Shown here piece after piece: positions 1 through 6,059 of a DNA stretch of 6,922 nucleotides. Source of the DNA: Spirochaetaceae bacterium (lineage in GTDB: Bacteria; Spirochaetota; Spirochaetia; Treponematales; Breznakiellaceae); assembly GCA_031256815.1 (NCBI GenBank), contig JAIRPU010000134.1, forward strand, positions 1 to 6,922, read 5' to 3'. The first letter of the stretch is position 1, and each line of letters starts with the position of its first letter. The translations under genes were made by a program, and so were the position numbers. Below the pieces are notes generated by a model. That model was given only the letters and a program-made list of their open reading frames with translations. It made no database searches and was not told the origin of the DNA.

Positions 1-179
1 TTAAGCGCTTGCAGCGCGTTTATCACAGCGCTAAGCTCCATGCGGTTGTTTGTGGTTAGTTTTTCGCCGCCACATTCTTCGGATAAAATTATTCCATTTT
101 CTGTTATAACAAATGCCCATGCGCCCGGGCCAGGATTTCCATGACAGCCGCCGTCTGTCCAAATTTCAATTTGTTCCAT
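1..179 (-). CDS. rnhA: Ribonuclease HI, N-terminal part (runs off the window)
   Basis: Bacterial type 1 RNase H cleaves the RNA strand of RNA:DNA hybrids in the cytoplasm (R-loops, primers). Reading down from the ATG at 179-177 gives 59 codons starting MEQIEIWTDGGCHGNPGPGA. The TDGG motif carries the first catalytic Asp (D9, equal to E. coli D10), and NNRMEL carries the catalytic Glu at residue 48, the same number as in E. coli. The remaining catalytic residues (D70 and D134 in E. coli) lie beyond base 1. The gene starts 33 bp after the DUF3786 stop and is probably the next gene of the same operon. Its ribosome-binding site is weak: only GGAA about 6 bases before the ATG. The identification rests on the motif spacing, which is hard to get by chance. 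Confidence 0.94.
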   Translation of the reverse strand, partial: MEQIEIWTDGGCHGNPGPGAWAFVITENGIILSEECGGEKLTTNNRMELSAVINALQAL

Positions 180-212
180 TTTAGTTTCCAATAATACCGG
201 AAGGCGTTTTGT

Positions 213-830
213 TCATTGAAAAGAGGCAAAACCGCCGGTAAAACAGCCGTGCAGCACGGCAAGCGGTTCAAATTTAAAAAATTCTATTGCGGTTTTATCG
301 TATAACACTTGAATATTTGTTGGAAATTCATCGTCGCCCTGGTAATAGACGAGTTTTACAGGTATTTTGGGTAAAAGTTTGTAACGCCAAATAAACTGTC
401 CGGGCGATTTTTCTGTTTCAAACTCCATACCGGCGCTATTTGCCGCGGAACAAAAAAGCTCGTAATCCTGCCCGAATGCAATTCGAAGCGGGTCGCGCCG
501 GCCGTCATCATTTCTAAAAACGCCGTGCGAAAAATGCGGCAACGGGCAAAATTCGTTTACAGGTTCAACTTTAGCTTCAGAGAGAATATAGTAGCCAAGT
601 ACGCTTTTTAAATTAAATTCGTAACCTTCCGCGCAGCTCTGCCATTTTACACGCTCGCAAACTTTTTCTATGGATTCTTTTGTAACGCTGTAGGTTCGTG
701 TTAAAAAGTCTATTGATATTGTACCTGGCGCGCTAAACGAAAGGCCAAGACGGGCGGCGCTTTCTTCAAAATCATTTTTTGCCAGAAGCGACATAACCCA
801 TTCATAAGTCTGAATATAACCTTTCTTCAT
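213..830 (-). CDS. DUF3786 domain protein, function unknown
   Basis: A 205-residue soluble protein with no signal peptide or membrane segment. It resembles the DUF3786 family found in anaerobic bacteria and methanogens. The recognisable part is the C-terminal third, about residues 152-195: a LLPKIPVKLVYY strand, then GDDEFPTNIQVLYD and a closing helix with EPLAVL. A PLPHFS segment near residue 96 and the five cysteines (C58, C66, C95, C127, C196) show no CxxC metal site. No biochemical role is established for the family as far as I know. The ATG at 830-828 overlaps the glycyl-tRNA synthetase stop as ATGA, so the two are probably translationally coupled; the upstream GGA is a poor independent binding site. 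The family call comes from recalled sequence pattern and is less certain than the neighbouring genes. Confidence 0.78.
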   Translation of the reverse strand: MKKGYIQTYEWVMSLLAKNDFEESAARLGLSFSAPGTISIDFLTRTYSVTKESIEKVCERVKWQSCAEGYEFNLKSVLGYYILSEAKVEPVNEFCPLPHFSHGVFRNDDGRRDPLRIAFGQDYELFCSAANSAGMEFETEKSPGQFIWRYKLLPKIPVKLVYYQGDDEFPTNIQVLYDKTAIEFFKFEPLAVLHGCFTGGFASFQ

Positions 831-2197
831 TTTGTCCGGCTGTAATTTTTTATTTCCGAAAAAATACGTGCCGAAAGTTCTGCCCGCGGCACGCGAATCT
901 GTTCCATTGAATCTCTAAAACGTAATGTTACATCATTTTTTTCTTTTGAATCGTAATCCACAGTAACACAATAAGGCGTTCCGGCCTCGTCCTGCCTGCG
1001 GTAACGTCTGCCAATAGCGCCCGACTGGTCGTAATCCGTTGCAAAATCTTCTTTTAGCTCGTTTTGAATATCCCGTGCAAGCTCAGAAAGCCCGTCCTTC
1101 TTCATTAAAGGAAGCACAGCCACAGTTACCGGAGCCAGCCGCGGGTGAAAGCGCAAAACGGTGCGCCAGTCATCTTCGTTGCCTTTATCCGCGACTTTTT
1201 CTTCATCGTATGCATCACACAAAATCATAAGAAGCGAGCGCGTAAGGCCTGCCGAAGTTTCTATTATAAATGGTGTCCATTTCTTGTTGCCATCATCCTG
1301 GTCTATGTATTGAAGATCCTTGCCTGAATATTCAGCATGACGCGAAAGGTCGTATTGCGAACGGTTATGAACGCCCTCAAGTTCCTTCCAACCCATAGGG
1401 AAAAGATATTCAATATCGTATGCGTCTTTTGCGTAGTGGGCAAGCTCGTCCGGCCCGTGCCTGTGCCAGCGCAGCATATTCATTCGCACGCCAAGCTTTT
1501 CATAATACGACCAGCGCCGCGTCTTCCATTCGTCAAACCAATGTTCATCGGTACCGGGTTTAACAAAAAACTGCATCTCCATTTGTTCAAATTCGCAGGT
1601 GCGGAAAATAAAGTTTTTAGTAACTATTTCGTTACGGAACGCTTTACCTATTTGCGCTATGCCAAACGGGAGCTTCATCCTGTTGGATTGAATTATGTTC
1701 TTGTAATTTACATAAATGCCCTGTGCAGTCTCCGGCCTTAAGTATATAACATCTGACGCATCTTCGACCGCGCCAATATTGGTTTTAAACATTAAATTGA
1801 ATTTGCGCGTAGATGTAAGCTCGCCGCCGCAATCCGGGCATTTTTTTTCAGATAGATTTTCTTGAGGAATTTGGTCGGCACGGAACCTGGCTTTGCACTT
1901 TTTACAATCAACAAGAGGGTCTGTAAAGTTTTCAACATGACCTGAGGCCTCCCAGGTACGCGGGTGCATTAAAATTGCCGCGTCTATGCCAACGATATTA
2001 TCGTGGAGCTGCGTCATTTCGCGCCACCACGCGCCGGCAATGCGGTTTTTAAGTTCTACTCCCAGGGGGCCATAGTCCCAAGCGCCGGACTGCCCGCCAT
2101 AAATCTCTGAAGACTGGAATACAAAACCGCGCCGCTTGGCAAGCGACGTAATTTTTTCCATAGTGCAGGGGCCGGTATATTCGTTAAGTTCACTCAT
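827..2197 (-). CDS. glyQS: Glycyl-tRNA synthetase, single-chain class II (alpha-2) type
   Basis: Charges tRNA-Gly with glycine using ATP, in the cytoplasm, as a homodimer. This is the one-gene form, not the alpha/beta two-gene form of Proteobacteria. Visible in its 456 residues: the RRGFVFQSSEIYGG opening (22-35), motif 1 around 46-61, a zinc-ribbon insertion with C98/C101 and C120/C123, YLRPETAQGIYVN (152-164), motif 2 with GKAFRNEI and FEQMEMQFF (184-211), motif 3 with GLTRSL (317-322), and a C-terminal anticodon-binding domain from about 353 containing GRRYRRQDEAGTPYCVTVD (396-414). Length and motifs look complete. The start lies 14 bp after the bL25 stop but has no Shine-Dalgarno sequence; a second Met at residue 13 has none either. 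This suggests coupling to bL25 translation. Its stop overlaps the next gene's ATG. Confidence 0.97.
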   Translation of the reverse strand: MSELNEYTGPCTMEKITSLAKRRGFVFQSSEIYGGQSGAWDYGPLGVELKNRIAGAWWREMTQLHDNIVGIDAAILMHPRTWEASGHVENFTDPLVDCKKCKARFRADQIPQENLSEKKCPDCGGELTSTRKFNLMFKTNIGAVEDASDVIYLRPETAQGIYVNYKNIIQSNRMKLPFGIAQIGKAFRNEIVTKNFIFRTCEFEQMEMQFFVKPGTDEHWFDEWKTRRWSYYEKLGVRMNMLRWHRHGPDELAHYAKDAYDIEYLFPMGWKELEGVHNRSQYDLSRHAEYSGKDLQYIDQDDGNKKWTPFIIETSAGLTRSLLMILCDAYDEEKVADKGNEDDWRTVLRFHPRLAPVTVAVLPLMKKDGLSELARDIQNELKEDFATDYDQSGAIGRRYRRQDEAGTPYCVTVDYDSKEKNDVTLRFRDSMEQIRVPRAELSARIFSEIKNYSRTK

Positions 2198-2211
2198 TTT
2201 CTAGGCAAAAC

Positions 2212-2841
2212 TTATTTTTCGGCCTTTTCAGGAGCGGCCTTGGCATCGGCAACAGGAGCTGCTGCGCTTTCTTCAACAACCGGCGCCGCCTCGGCTTTTG
2301 CGTACTTAACAAGCGCTATTACCTTGTCCACAGCGGAAATAAGCTTTACCCCGTCGGACAAGGCTATATCGCGCACATGAACAGCCTGATTCGCTTTTAG
2401 GCTGGAAATATCAACATTGATTCGTTCCGGCAAATCTTTAGGCAGACATTCAACTTCAATTTCGTGCAACGGAGTTTCCAAAACGCCGCCATCTCTAACG
2501 CCAACCGGATTTCCATGAATATGCAATGGAACACGTGCGCGAAGCATCTTGTTAATATCTATCTCGTAAAAATCAACATGAAGAATAGAACCCGTCATAA
2601 TATTACGCTGCGTAGCTTTTATAAACGCTTCGTGGGTCTTTCCATCGATGTTTACAGAAACAATTGTAGATTCTGTAGCGCCCTTTATGCCTTGCGTAAA
2701 CTCACGGGCGTCCAAATCGACATGAACCGCCTCTGCTTGACCATATATCACACCGGGCAGCCGGCCTGACTTTCGCAGCTGCCTGGCTTTAACACTGCCT
2801 CCGGCTTCCCGCTTTTTTGCGGAAAAAACTATACTTGCCAT
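2212..2841 (-). CDS. rplY: 50S ribosomal protein bL25, long CTC/TL5 form
   Basis: bL25 binds 5S rRNA on the large subunit; the long form is also called general stress protein CTC. The 209 residues split into an N-terminal L25 domain (about 1-95, with RKSGRLPGVIYGQ and the ILHVDFYEI strand), a C-terminal TL5-type domain (about 96-185, with HEIEVECLPKDLPERI and ANQAVHVRDI), and a low-complexity Ala/Glu/Lys tail (186-209), which is common in this form. The ATG at 2841-2839 has a strong ribosome-binding site. It sits between tRNA-Gln and glyQS. In several other bacteria spoVG, tRNA-Gln and rplY lie together with prs and pth; neither of those is present here. An 83-bp leader with a hairpin separates it from the tRNA. 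Confidence 0.97.
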   Translation of the reverse strand: MASIVFSAKKREAGGSVKARQLRKSGRLPGVIYGQAEAVHVDLDAREFTQGIKGATESTIVSVNIDGKTHEAFIKATQRNIMTGSILHVDFYEIDINKMLRARVPLHIHGNPVGVRDGGVLETPLHEIEVECLPKDLPERINVDISSLKANQAVHVRDIALSDGVKLISAVDKVIALVKYAKAEAAPVVEESAAAPVADAKAAPEKAEK

Positions 2842-2846
2842 TTTAA

Positions 2847-2853
2847 CTCCTCC
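2847..2853 (-). promoter_or_regulatory. Ribosome-binding site of rplY
   Basis: GGAGGAG on the minus strand, 5 bases (TTAAA) before the ATG at 2841. It is the strongest binding site in the left-hand operon and contrasts with the near absence of one before glyQS. Confidence 0.9.
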
Positions 2854-2866
2854 ATGGCGTTTTTTT

Positions 2867-2897
2867 ACAAATGCACGTTAAAAATTACGGCATTTGT
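2867..2897 (-). other. Inverted repeat / RNA hairpin in the rplY leader
   Basis: ACAAATGC at one end is matched perfectly by GCATTTGT at the other, and CGT/ACG extends the stem to 11 bp with one unpaired base and an 8-base A/T loop. In the transcript the hairpin lies between the tRNA 3' end and the rplY ribosome-binding site. It is followed by an A-run, so it is not a minus-strand intrinsic terminator. Read on the plus strand it is followed by five T and could stop antisense transcription. The palindrome GTTTTTAAAAAC (2897-2908) abuts it. Function is inferred only. Confidence 0.55.
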
Positions 2898-2924
2898 TTT
2901 TAAAAACAGCTCTTATAAAAATTT

Positions 2925-2995
2925 TGGGACGACAGGATTCGAACCTGTGAATAGCGGCTCCAAAGGCCGCTGACTTACCACTTGTCGACGTCCCA
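2925..2995 (-). tRNA. trnQ: tRNA-Gln(UUG)
   Basis: A complete 71-base cloverleaf. The acceptor stem is TGGGACG/CGTCCCA (first pair U1-A72, typical of bacterial tRNA-Gln), the D arm contains AGTGGTAA, the anticodon stem is GCGGC/GCCGC around loop CTTTGGA with anticodon UUG at 2963-2961, and the T arm is ACAGG TTCGAAT CCTGT. It decodes CAA and, by wobble, CAG. CCA is not encoded: the next bases are AAA, so a CCA-adding enzyme is needed. It lies only 4 bp after the spoVG stop and has no obvious promoter of its own, so it is probably cut out of the operon mRNA by RNase P and 3' processing. Confidence 0.97.
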
Positions 2996-2999
2996 GTAC

Positions 3000-3272
3000 T
3001 CAGGGCAGAGTGTTTGCCGCCTTAGCCTCGTGGAACACATCCAGCACTTTGGTTTCAAGCTCGTCCCGGAACTCATTGTTAATAGGATGCGCTACATCAC
3101 GGCGGTCGCCCCTTGTCGTTTCCCGTGAAGGCATAGCCAAAAACAACCCATTTGCGCCTTCAAGTATCTTGATATTATGTACCGCAAAACAGTTATCAAA
3201 AGTTACCGCAGCGTATCCCCTTAGTTTGCCTCCCGTTTGTGTAACACGAACTCTAACGTCAGTAATTTGCAT
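3000..3272 (-). CDS. spoVG: SpoVG family RNA-binding regulator
   Basis: A 90-residue protein of the SpoVG family, small site-specific nucleic-acid-binding regulators first known from sporulation septation in Bacillus but widespread in non-sporulating bacteria. The whole family pattern is present: MQITDVRVRV at the start, VTFDNCFAVHNIKI (23-36), then GLFLAMPSR (42-50) and DVAHPINNEFR (59-69), with a C-terminal helix. I choose the ATG at 3272-3270 because AAGGGGAG ends 8 bases before it and family members start here. A GTG three codons upstream overlaps that binding site. The gene is the first after a strong promoter and is followed after 4 bp by tRNA-Gln. Its presence does not by itself imply sporulation. 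Confidence 0.96.
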   Translation of the reverse strand: MQITDVRVRVTQTGGKLRGYAAVTFDNCFAVHNIKILEGANGLFLAMPSRETTRGDRRDVAHPINNEFRDELETKVLDVFHEAKAANTLP

Positions 3273-3280
3273 AACACTCA

Positions 3281-3288
3281 CTCCCCTT
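3281..3288 (-). promoter_or_regulatory. Ribosome-binding site of spoVG (decides the start)
   Basis: AAGGGGAG on the minus strand, 8 bases before the ATG at 3272. The alternative GTG at 3281-3279 would begin inside this site, so it is unlikely to be the start. Confidence 0.88.
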
Positions 3289-3296
3289 ATAATTAA

Positions 3297-3325
3297 ATTC
3301 TATCTTTACTAAAAAAAAATGTCAA
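3297..3325 (-). promoter_or_regulatory. Sigma-70-type promoter for the spoVG operon
   Basis: Perfect -35 TTGACA (3325-3320), a 17-base spacer opening with nine T, and -10 TAGAAT (3302-3297, one mismatch). The predicted start near 3290 leaves a very short leader that still contains the ribosome-binding site. It is the best promoter in the window and probably drives spoVG, tRNA-Gln, rplY and the genes after them. Confidence 0.85.
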
Positions 3326-3345
3326 CCGCTGTTTTTCGCAGGGCC
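3311..3345 (-). terminator. Possible intrinsic terminator overlapping the spoVG promoter
   Basis: On the minus strand GGCCCTG pairs with CAGCGGTT (one bulged base, two G-U pairs) around an A-rich loop. The hairpin spans 3324-3345, and nine T (3319-3311) follow after a few bases. It would end transcripts arriving from the permease gene. The stem is short and imperfect, so this is tentative. Confidence 0.35.
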
Positions 3346-3356
3346 GGCATTGTTCA

Positions 3357-3394
3357 GCTTTACGCAAAACATTTTTTACATTTGGCATAAAGGC
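3357..3394 (-). other. Hairpin just after the permease gene
   Basis: GCCTTTATGC (3394-3385) pairs with GCGTAAAGC (3365-3357) with one bulge and one G-U pair, and AAA/TTT extends it inward. It begins 5 bases past the permease stop codon. No T-run follows, so it may protect the mRNA 3' end rather than terminate transcription. Confidence 0.35.
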
Positions 3395-3399
3395 GTTTT

Positions 3400-4701
3400 C
3401 TACAATAATTGTTTTACCAAAAACACTGCGGTAAGAACCCATGTTGCGGGTGTTATGTCGGAAAAGCGGCGCTGCACGGATTTTACAAGCGTATAGGTAA
3501 TAAACCCCCAGGCAAGCCCCTGCGCTATTGAATAGCTGGCCGGAACAACAAGCATTGTAATAAAAACGGGCAGGCCTACTTCAATTTTACGCAGCTCAAG
3601 CCCTGTTATAGCGCCCAGCATCATAAAGCCAACAAAAATAAGCGCCGGCGCTGTTGCCGCGGCCGGAATTAACAGAAAACATGGCGATAAAAATAGCGCC
3701 ATTAAAAAAAGCGTGCCTGTAACAAGCGATGTTAAACCCGTCCGGCCTCCTACGGCAACTCCTGTTGAAGATTCAATATAAGAGGTAACTGTAGTCGCCC
3801 CAAAACAGGCGCCAACCGTAGTTGCCAGCGCGTCAGAAAGCAGCGCCATGCGGCAGTTTATGATATTGCCGTCTTTATCGAGCAGGTTCCCCTGAATGGC
3901 TACACCGGCAAGCGTGGAAACCGTATCAAAAAGGTCTATAAAAATTAAGCTAAACAGTACAACAACAAAATCTATAGGTTGAACACGGTTTAGTCCCGCA
4001 ATAATATCATGCGGCAGATAAGGCGCGGGCGGAATTTGCACGAACCTGAAGTCCGGGGGCACGGTTGTTATTCCAGCCGGAATTCCAATAATAGACGTTA
4101 CTATAATGGCTATTAAAATTGAACCTGGAACTTTTAGTGTATAAAGAAAGATGAGTATAACAAGCCCTATTATGGTTAAAAGCGGCGCTCCATGTGTAAT
4201 GCTGTTCATTGCAAGCGGGGTAGCTCCGCCGGATTTTAGAATACCGGCGTTTGAAAGCCCTATTATGGCAATAAAAAGCCCTATTCCAAGAACGACCGCT
4301 TTTTTTACCTGGTCTGGTATTGCGGATACGATTTTTTCGCGCAGGCCGCAAAGCGAAAGAACAATAAAAATAAGGCCTTCCACAAATACAGCGGCAATGC
4401 CTGTTTGCCAGCTAAACCCCATCTGCCCGCAAACCGAAAACGCGATAAACGCATTAATCCCCAAACCGCTGGCCTGTGCTATGGGGATTCGCGCCAAAAA
4501 TGCCATAAAAAGTGTTGCGATTCCAGCGCTAAGCGCCGTGGCGGTAAAAACCGCGCCCGGGTCCATTTTTGCGGCCTTCATAATTTCAGGCTGTACAGCA
4601 AGAATGTAAACCATGGACGCGAAAGTTACCATTCCCGCAATTATCTCCCGCGGTACTGTGGAATTACGCTCTCTAATATGAAAAAATGAATTCAAACTCA
4701 T
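3400..4701 (-). CDS. NCS2-family purine permease, AzgA/PbuG-like
   Basis: Inner-membrane proton-coupled importer of nucleobases; the AzgA-like branch takes adenine, guanine or hypoxanthine. The 433 residues are mostly hydrophobic, consistent with the usual 14 membrane segments, the normal length for this branch. Signature parts visible: QASGLGINAF (76-85) in the third segment, FIDLFDTVSTLAG (254-266) in the eighth, and GATTVTSYIESSTGVAVGGRTG (301-322, shown in the family as the segment 10 motif). I prefer the ATG at 4701-4699, preceded by AAAGGAGAG, over a TTG ten codons earlier. It starts 56 bp after ilvC with no clear terminator between, so co-transcription is likely although the functions differ. 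The exact substrate cannot be read from the sequence. Confidence 0.93.
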   Translation of the reverse strand: MSLNSFFHIRERNSTVPREIIAGMVTFASMVYILAVQPEIMKAAKMDPGAVFTATALSAGIATLFMAFLARIPIAQASGLGINAFIAFSVCGQMGFSWQTGIAAVFVEGLIFIVLSLCGLREKIVSAIPDQVKKAVVLGIGLFIAIIGLSNAGILKSGGATPLAMNSITHGAPLLTIIGLVILIFLYTLKVPGSILIAIIVTSIIGIPAGITTVPPDFRFVQIPPAPYLPHDIIAGLNRVQPIDFVVVLFSLIFIDLFDTVSTLAGVAIQGNLLDKDGNIINCRMALLSDALATTVGACFGATTVTSYIESSTGVAVGGRTGLTSLVTGTLFLMALFLSPCFLLIPAAATAPALIFVGFMMLGAITGLELRKIEVGLPVFITMLVVPASYSIAQGLAWGFITYTLVKSVQRRFSDITPATWVLTAVFLVKQLL

Positions 4702-4708
4702 TTTTTTA

Positions 4709-4717
4709 CTCTCCTTT
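4709..4717 (-). promoter_or_regulatory. Ribosome-binding site of the permease (decides the start)
   Basis: AAAGGAGAG on the minus strand. The GGAG core ends 9 bases before the ATG at 4701. The in-frame TTG at 4731 has no such site, so the protein is 433 rather than 443 residues. Confidence 0.87.
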
Positions 4718-4757
4718 ATTTTTCCAAACAAGGCTAAACAATGAACTGTTTATACCG

Positions 4758-5762
4758 TTATTTTTCGCTTGGTTTTTCCAGCCAGCTCATCATGGAACGC
4801 AGTTCTTTGCCTACTTTTTCGATTGGATGCGCCGCTTCAATTGCGCGGGTGCGGTTAAAGAACGGGCGGTTCGCCTGATTTTCGAGTATCCATTCTTTTG
4901 CGAACTTACCCGTCTGAATATCTTTTAGCACCTGGCGCATAGTGTCTTTTGTTTCTTTGGTAATTATTTTTGGGCCTGTTATATAGTCGCCATATTCGGC
5001 AGTATCCGAAATTGAATAACGCATAAACGAAAGTCCGCCGCGGTTTACAAGGTCTATGATTAACTTCATTTCGTGCATAACCTCAAAATAGGCGCTTTCC
5101 GGCTGATAGCCCGCTTCAACAAGCACCTCGTAACCGCATTTCATAAGCGCCGACACACCGCCGCACAGCACCGCCTGTTCGCCAAAAAGGTCTGTTTCGG
5201 TTTCCTCTTTGAATGTAGTTTCCAGAACGCCGGCACGTGCGCCGCCTATTGCCGCCGCATAGGCAAGGCCGGTGCGTTTTGCGTCGCCTGTAGCGTCCTG
5301 ATGCACCGCGATAAGGCATGGCACTCCTTCGCCCGCCTGATACCGTTCCCGGACGGTATGACCCGGACCTTTGGGCGCTATCATTACTACATTTATGTCG
5401 TTTGGCGGAATTATCTGGCCAAAATGAATGTTAAAACCATGTGCAAAGGCGAGGGTTTTACCTGCTTTTAAATTTGGTTTTATTGATTCATTGTATAGCT
5501 TTGCCTGTTTTTCGTCATTTATAAGAATCATTATAAAATCCGCTTCTTTTGCGGCGTCTGCCGCCGTCTTAACGGTAAGTCCTGCGGATTCTGCCTTTGA
5601 CCAGGATTTTGAACCTTCATAAAGCCCAACTACAACCTTCATCCCCGACTCTTTTGCGTTAAGCGCATGGGCGTGCCCTTGCGAACCGTATCCGATGATA
5701 GCGATGGTCTTGCCTTTTAGCGCGCCCAAATCGCAATCTTTTTCGTAATACATAACTGCCAT
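4758..5762 (-). CDS. ilvC: Ketol-acid reductoisomerase, class I (short form)
   Basis: Second step of valine and isoleucine synthesis: Mg2+-dependent alkyl migration and NAD(P)H reduction of acetolactate or acetohydroxybutyrate. The 334 residues are full length for the short class. The N-terminal Rossmann domain has GYGSQGHAH (24-32). The cofactor loop GLYEGSKSW (46-54) keeps serines that usually bind the NADPH 2'-phosphate, but has Tyr where Arg is common. Catalytic and metal residues are all present: H108, K131, D191 and E195 (DLFGE), E227, E231 and S252. The ATG at 5762 has AGAGGAGG 5 bases upstream. No other ilv or leu gene is in the window, so ilvC stands apart from ilvB/ilvN here. The purine permease follows, probably on the same transcript. 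Confidence 0.98.
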   Translation of the reverse strand: MAVMYYEKDCDLGALKGKTIAIIGYGSQGHAHALNAKESGMKVVVGLYEGSKSWSKAESAGLTVKTAADAAKEADFIMILINDEKQAKLYNESIKPNLKAGKTLAFAHGFNIHFGQIIPPNDINVVMIAPKGPGHTVRERYQAGEGVPCLIAVHQDATGDAKRTGLAYAAAIGGARAGVLETTFKEETETDLFGEQAVLCGGVSALMKCGYEVLVEAGYQPESAYFEVMHEMKLIIDLVNRGGLSFMRYSISDTAEYGDYITGPKIITKETKDTMRQVLKDIQTGKFAKEWILENQANRPFFNRTRAIEAAHPIEKVGKELRSMMSWLEKPSEK

Positions 5763-5767
5763 AACGG

Positions 5768-5775
5768 CCTCCTCT
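5768..5775 (-). promoter_or_regulatory. Ribosome-binding site of ilvC
   Basis: AGAGGAGG on the minus strand with 5 bases (CCGTT) before the ATG at 5762. This supports the first Met over the second one at codon 4. Confidence 0.88.
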
Positions 5776-5782
5776 GTTAAAA

Positions 5783-5815
5783 ATTATACAAATAATTTAA
5801 CGAGTTAAGAGTCAA
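5783..5815 (-). promoter_or_regulatory. Probable ilvC promoter with an embedded dyad
   Basis: A perfect -10 TATAAT lies at 5788-5783 in very AT-rich DNA (11 G or C in 5771-5820). A TTGACT at 5815-5810 resembles a -35, but the spacing is 21 bases, too long for normal sigma-70 use. Between them is the dyad TTAAC-TC-GTTAA (5808-5797), which could be an operator for a protein that compensates or represses. The -10 is credible; the rest is inference. Confidence 0.5.
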
Positions 5816-5852
5816 AATAATAGCCCCCGAAGTAGAGAGCGCGTATATGGCT

Positions 5853-6050
5853 GCGGCAAACCGGCGGGGTTGTGCGGCGCGGCAAGCCGCACCGTGGCAA
5901 GCGGCGGCAAACCGGCGGGGTTGTGCGGCGCGGCAGGCCGCACCGTGGACGGCGGCAAACCGGCGGCAAACCGGCGCAGAGGGTGTGCGGCGGCAAGCCG
6001 GCGGCAGTCTGGCGCGGCAAGCCGCACCGTGGCAAGCGGCAGGCCGGCGC
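5853..6050. repeat. GC-rich block of 51-bp direct repeats made of a near-palindromic motif
   Basis: This fills most of the 297 bp between csoR and ilvC. Unit 1 is 5853-5903. Unit 2 starts at 5904 and is nearly identical for about 49 bp. A scrambled third part follows to 6050 and includes an exact 30-bp copy (6011-6040) of 5876-5905. The core motif GGCAARCCGC and variants occurs about 12 times (starting 5855, 5881, 5896, 5906, 5932, 5954, 5965, 5992, 6003, 6016, 6031, 6038). Each main unit can fold: GTGCGGC (5872-5878) pairs with GCCGCAC (5886-5892). In 5881-5940, 47 of 60 bases are G or C, and the block drops abruptly into AT-rich DNA near 5785-5820. Open frames on both strands arise because the repeat lacks stop codons; I see no gene. 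It resembles REP/BIME-like or other multicopy intergenic repeats. Confidence 0.9.
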
Positions 6051-6059
6051 TGTATCGGC

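Noticed and set aside
1337..1741. 134-codon plus-strand open frame inside glyQS
   Set aside because: Antisense shadow of a well-conserved synthetase; no domain or ribosome-binding site recognised.
3000..3281. spoVG starting at the GTG (3281)
   Set aside because: The GTG overlaps the Shine-Dalgarno sequence, and the family starts at the ATG three codons later.
4702..4731. Permease starting at the TTG (4731)
   Set aside because: The ATG at 4701 has an AAAGGAGAG site at good distance; the extra ten residues are charged and not needed by the family.
5763..5850. T-box riboswitch or leader-peptide attenuator before ilvC
   Set aside because: The leader after the predicted -10 is only about a dozen bases, with no room for such an element and no run of Ile/Val/Leu codons.
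5853..6050. CRISPR array
   Set aside because: Repeats are contiguous with no unique spacers, units are degenerate, and no cas genes are present.
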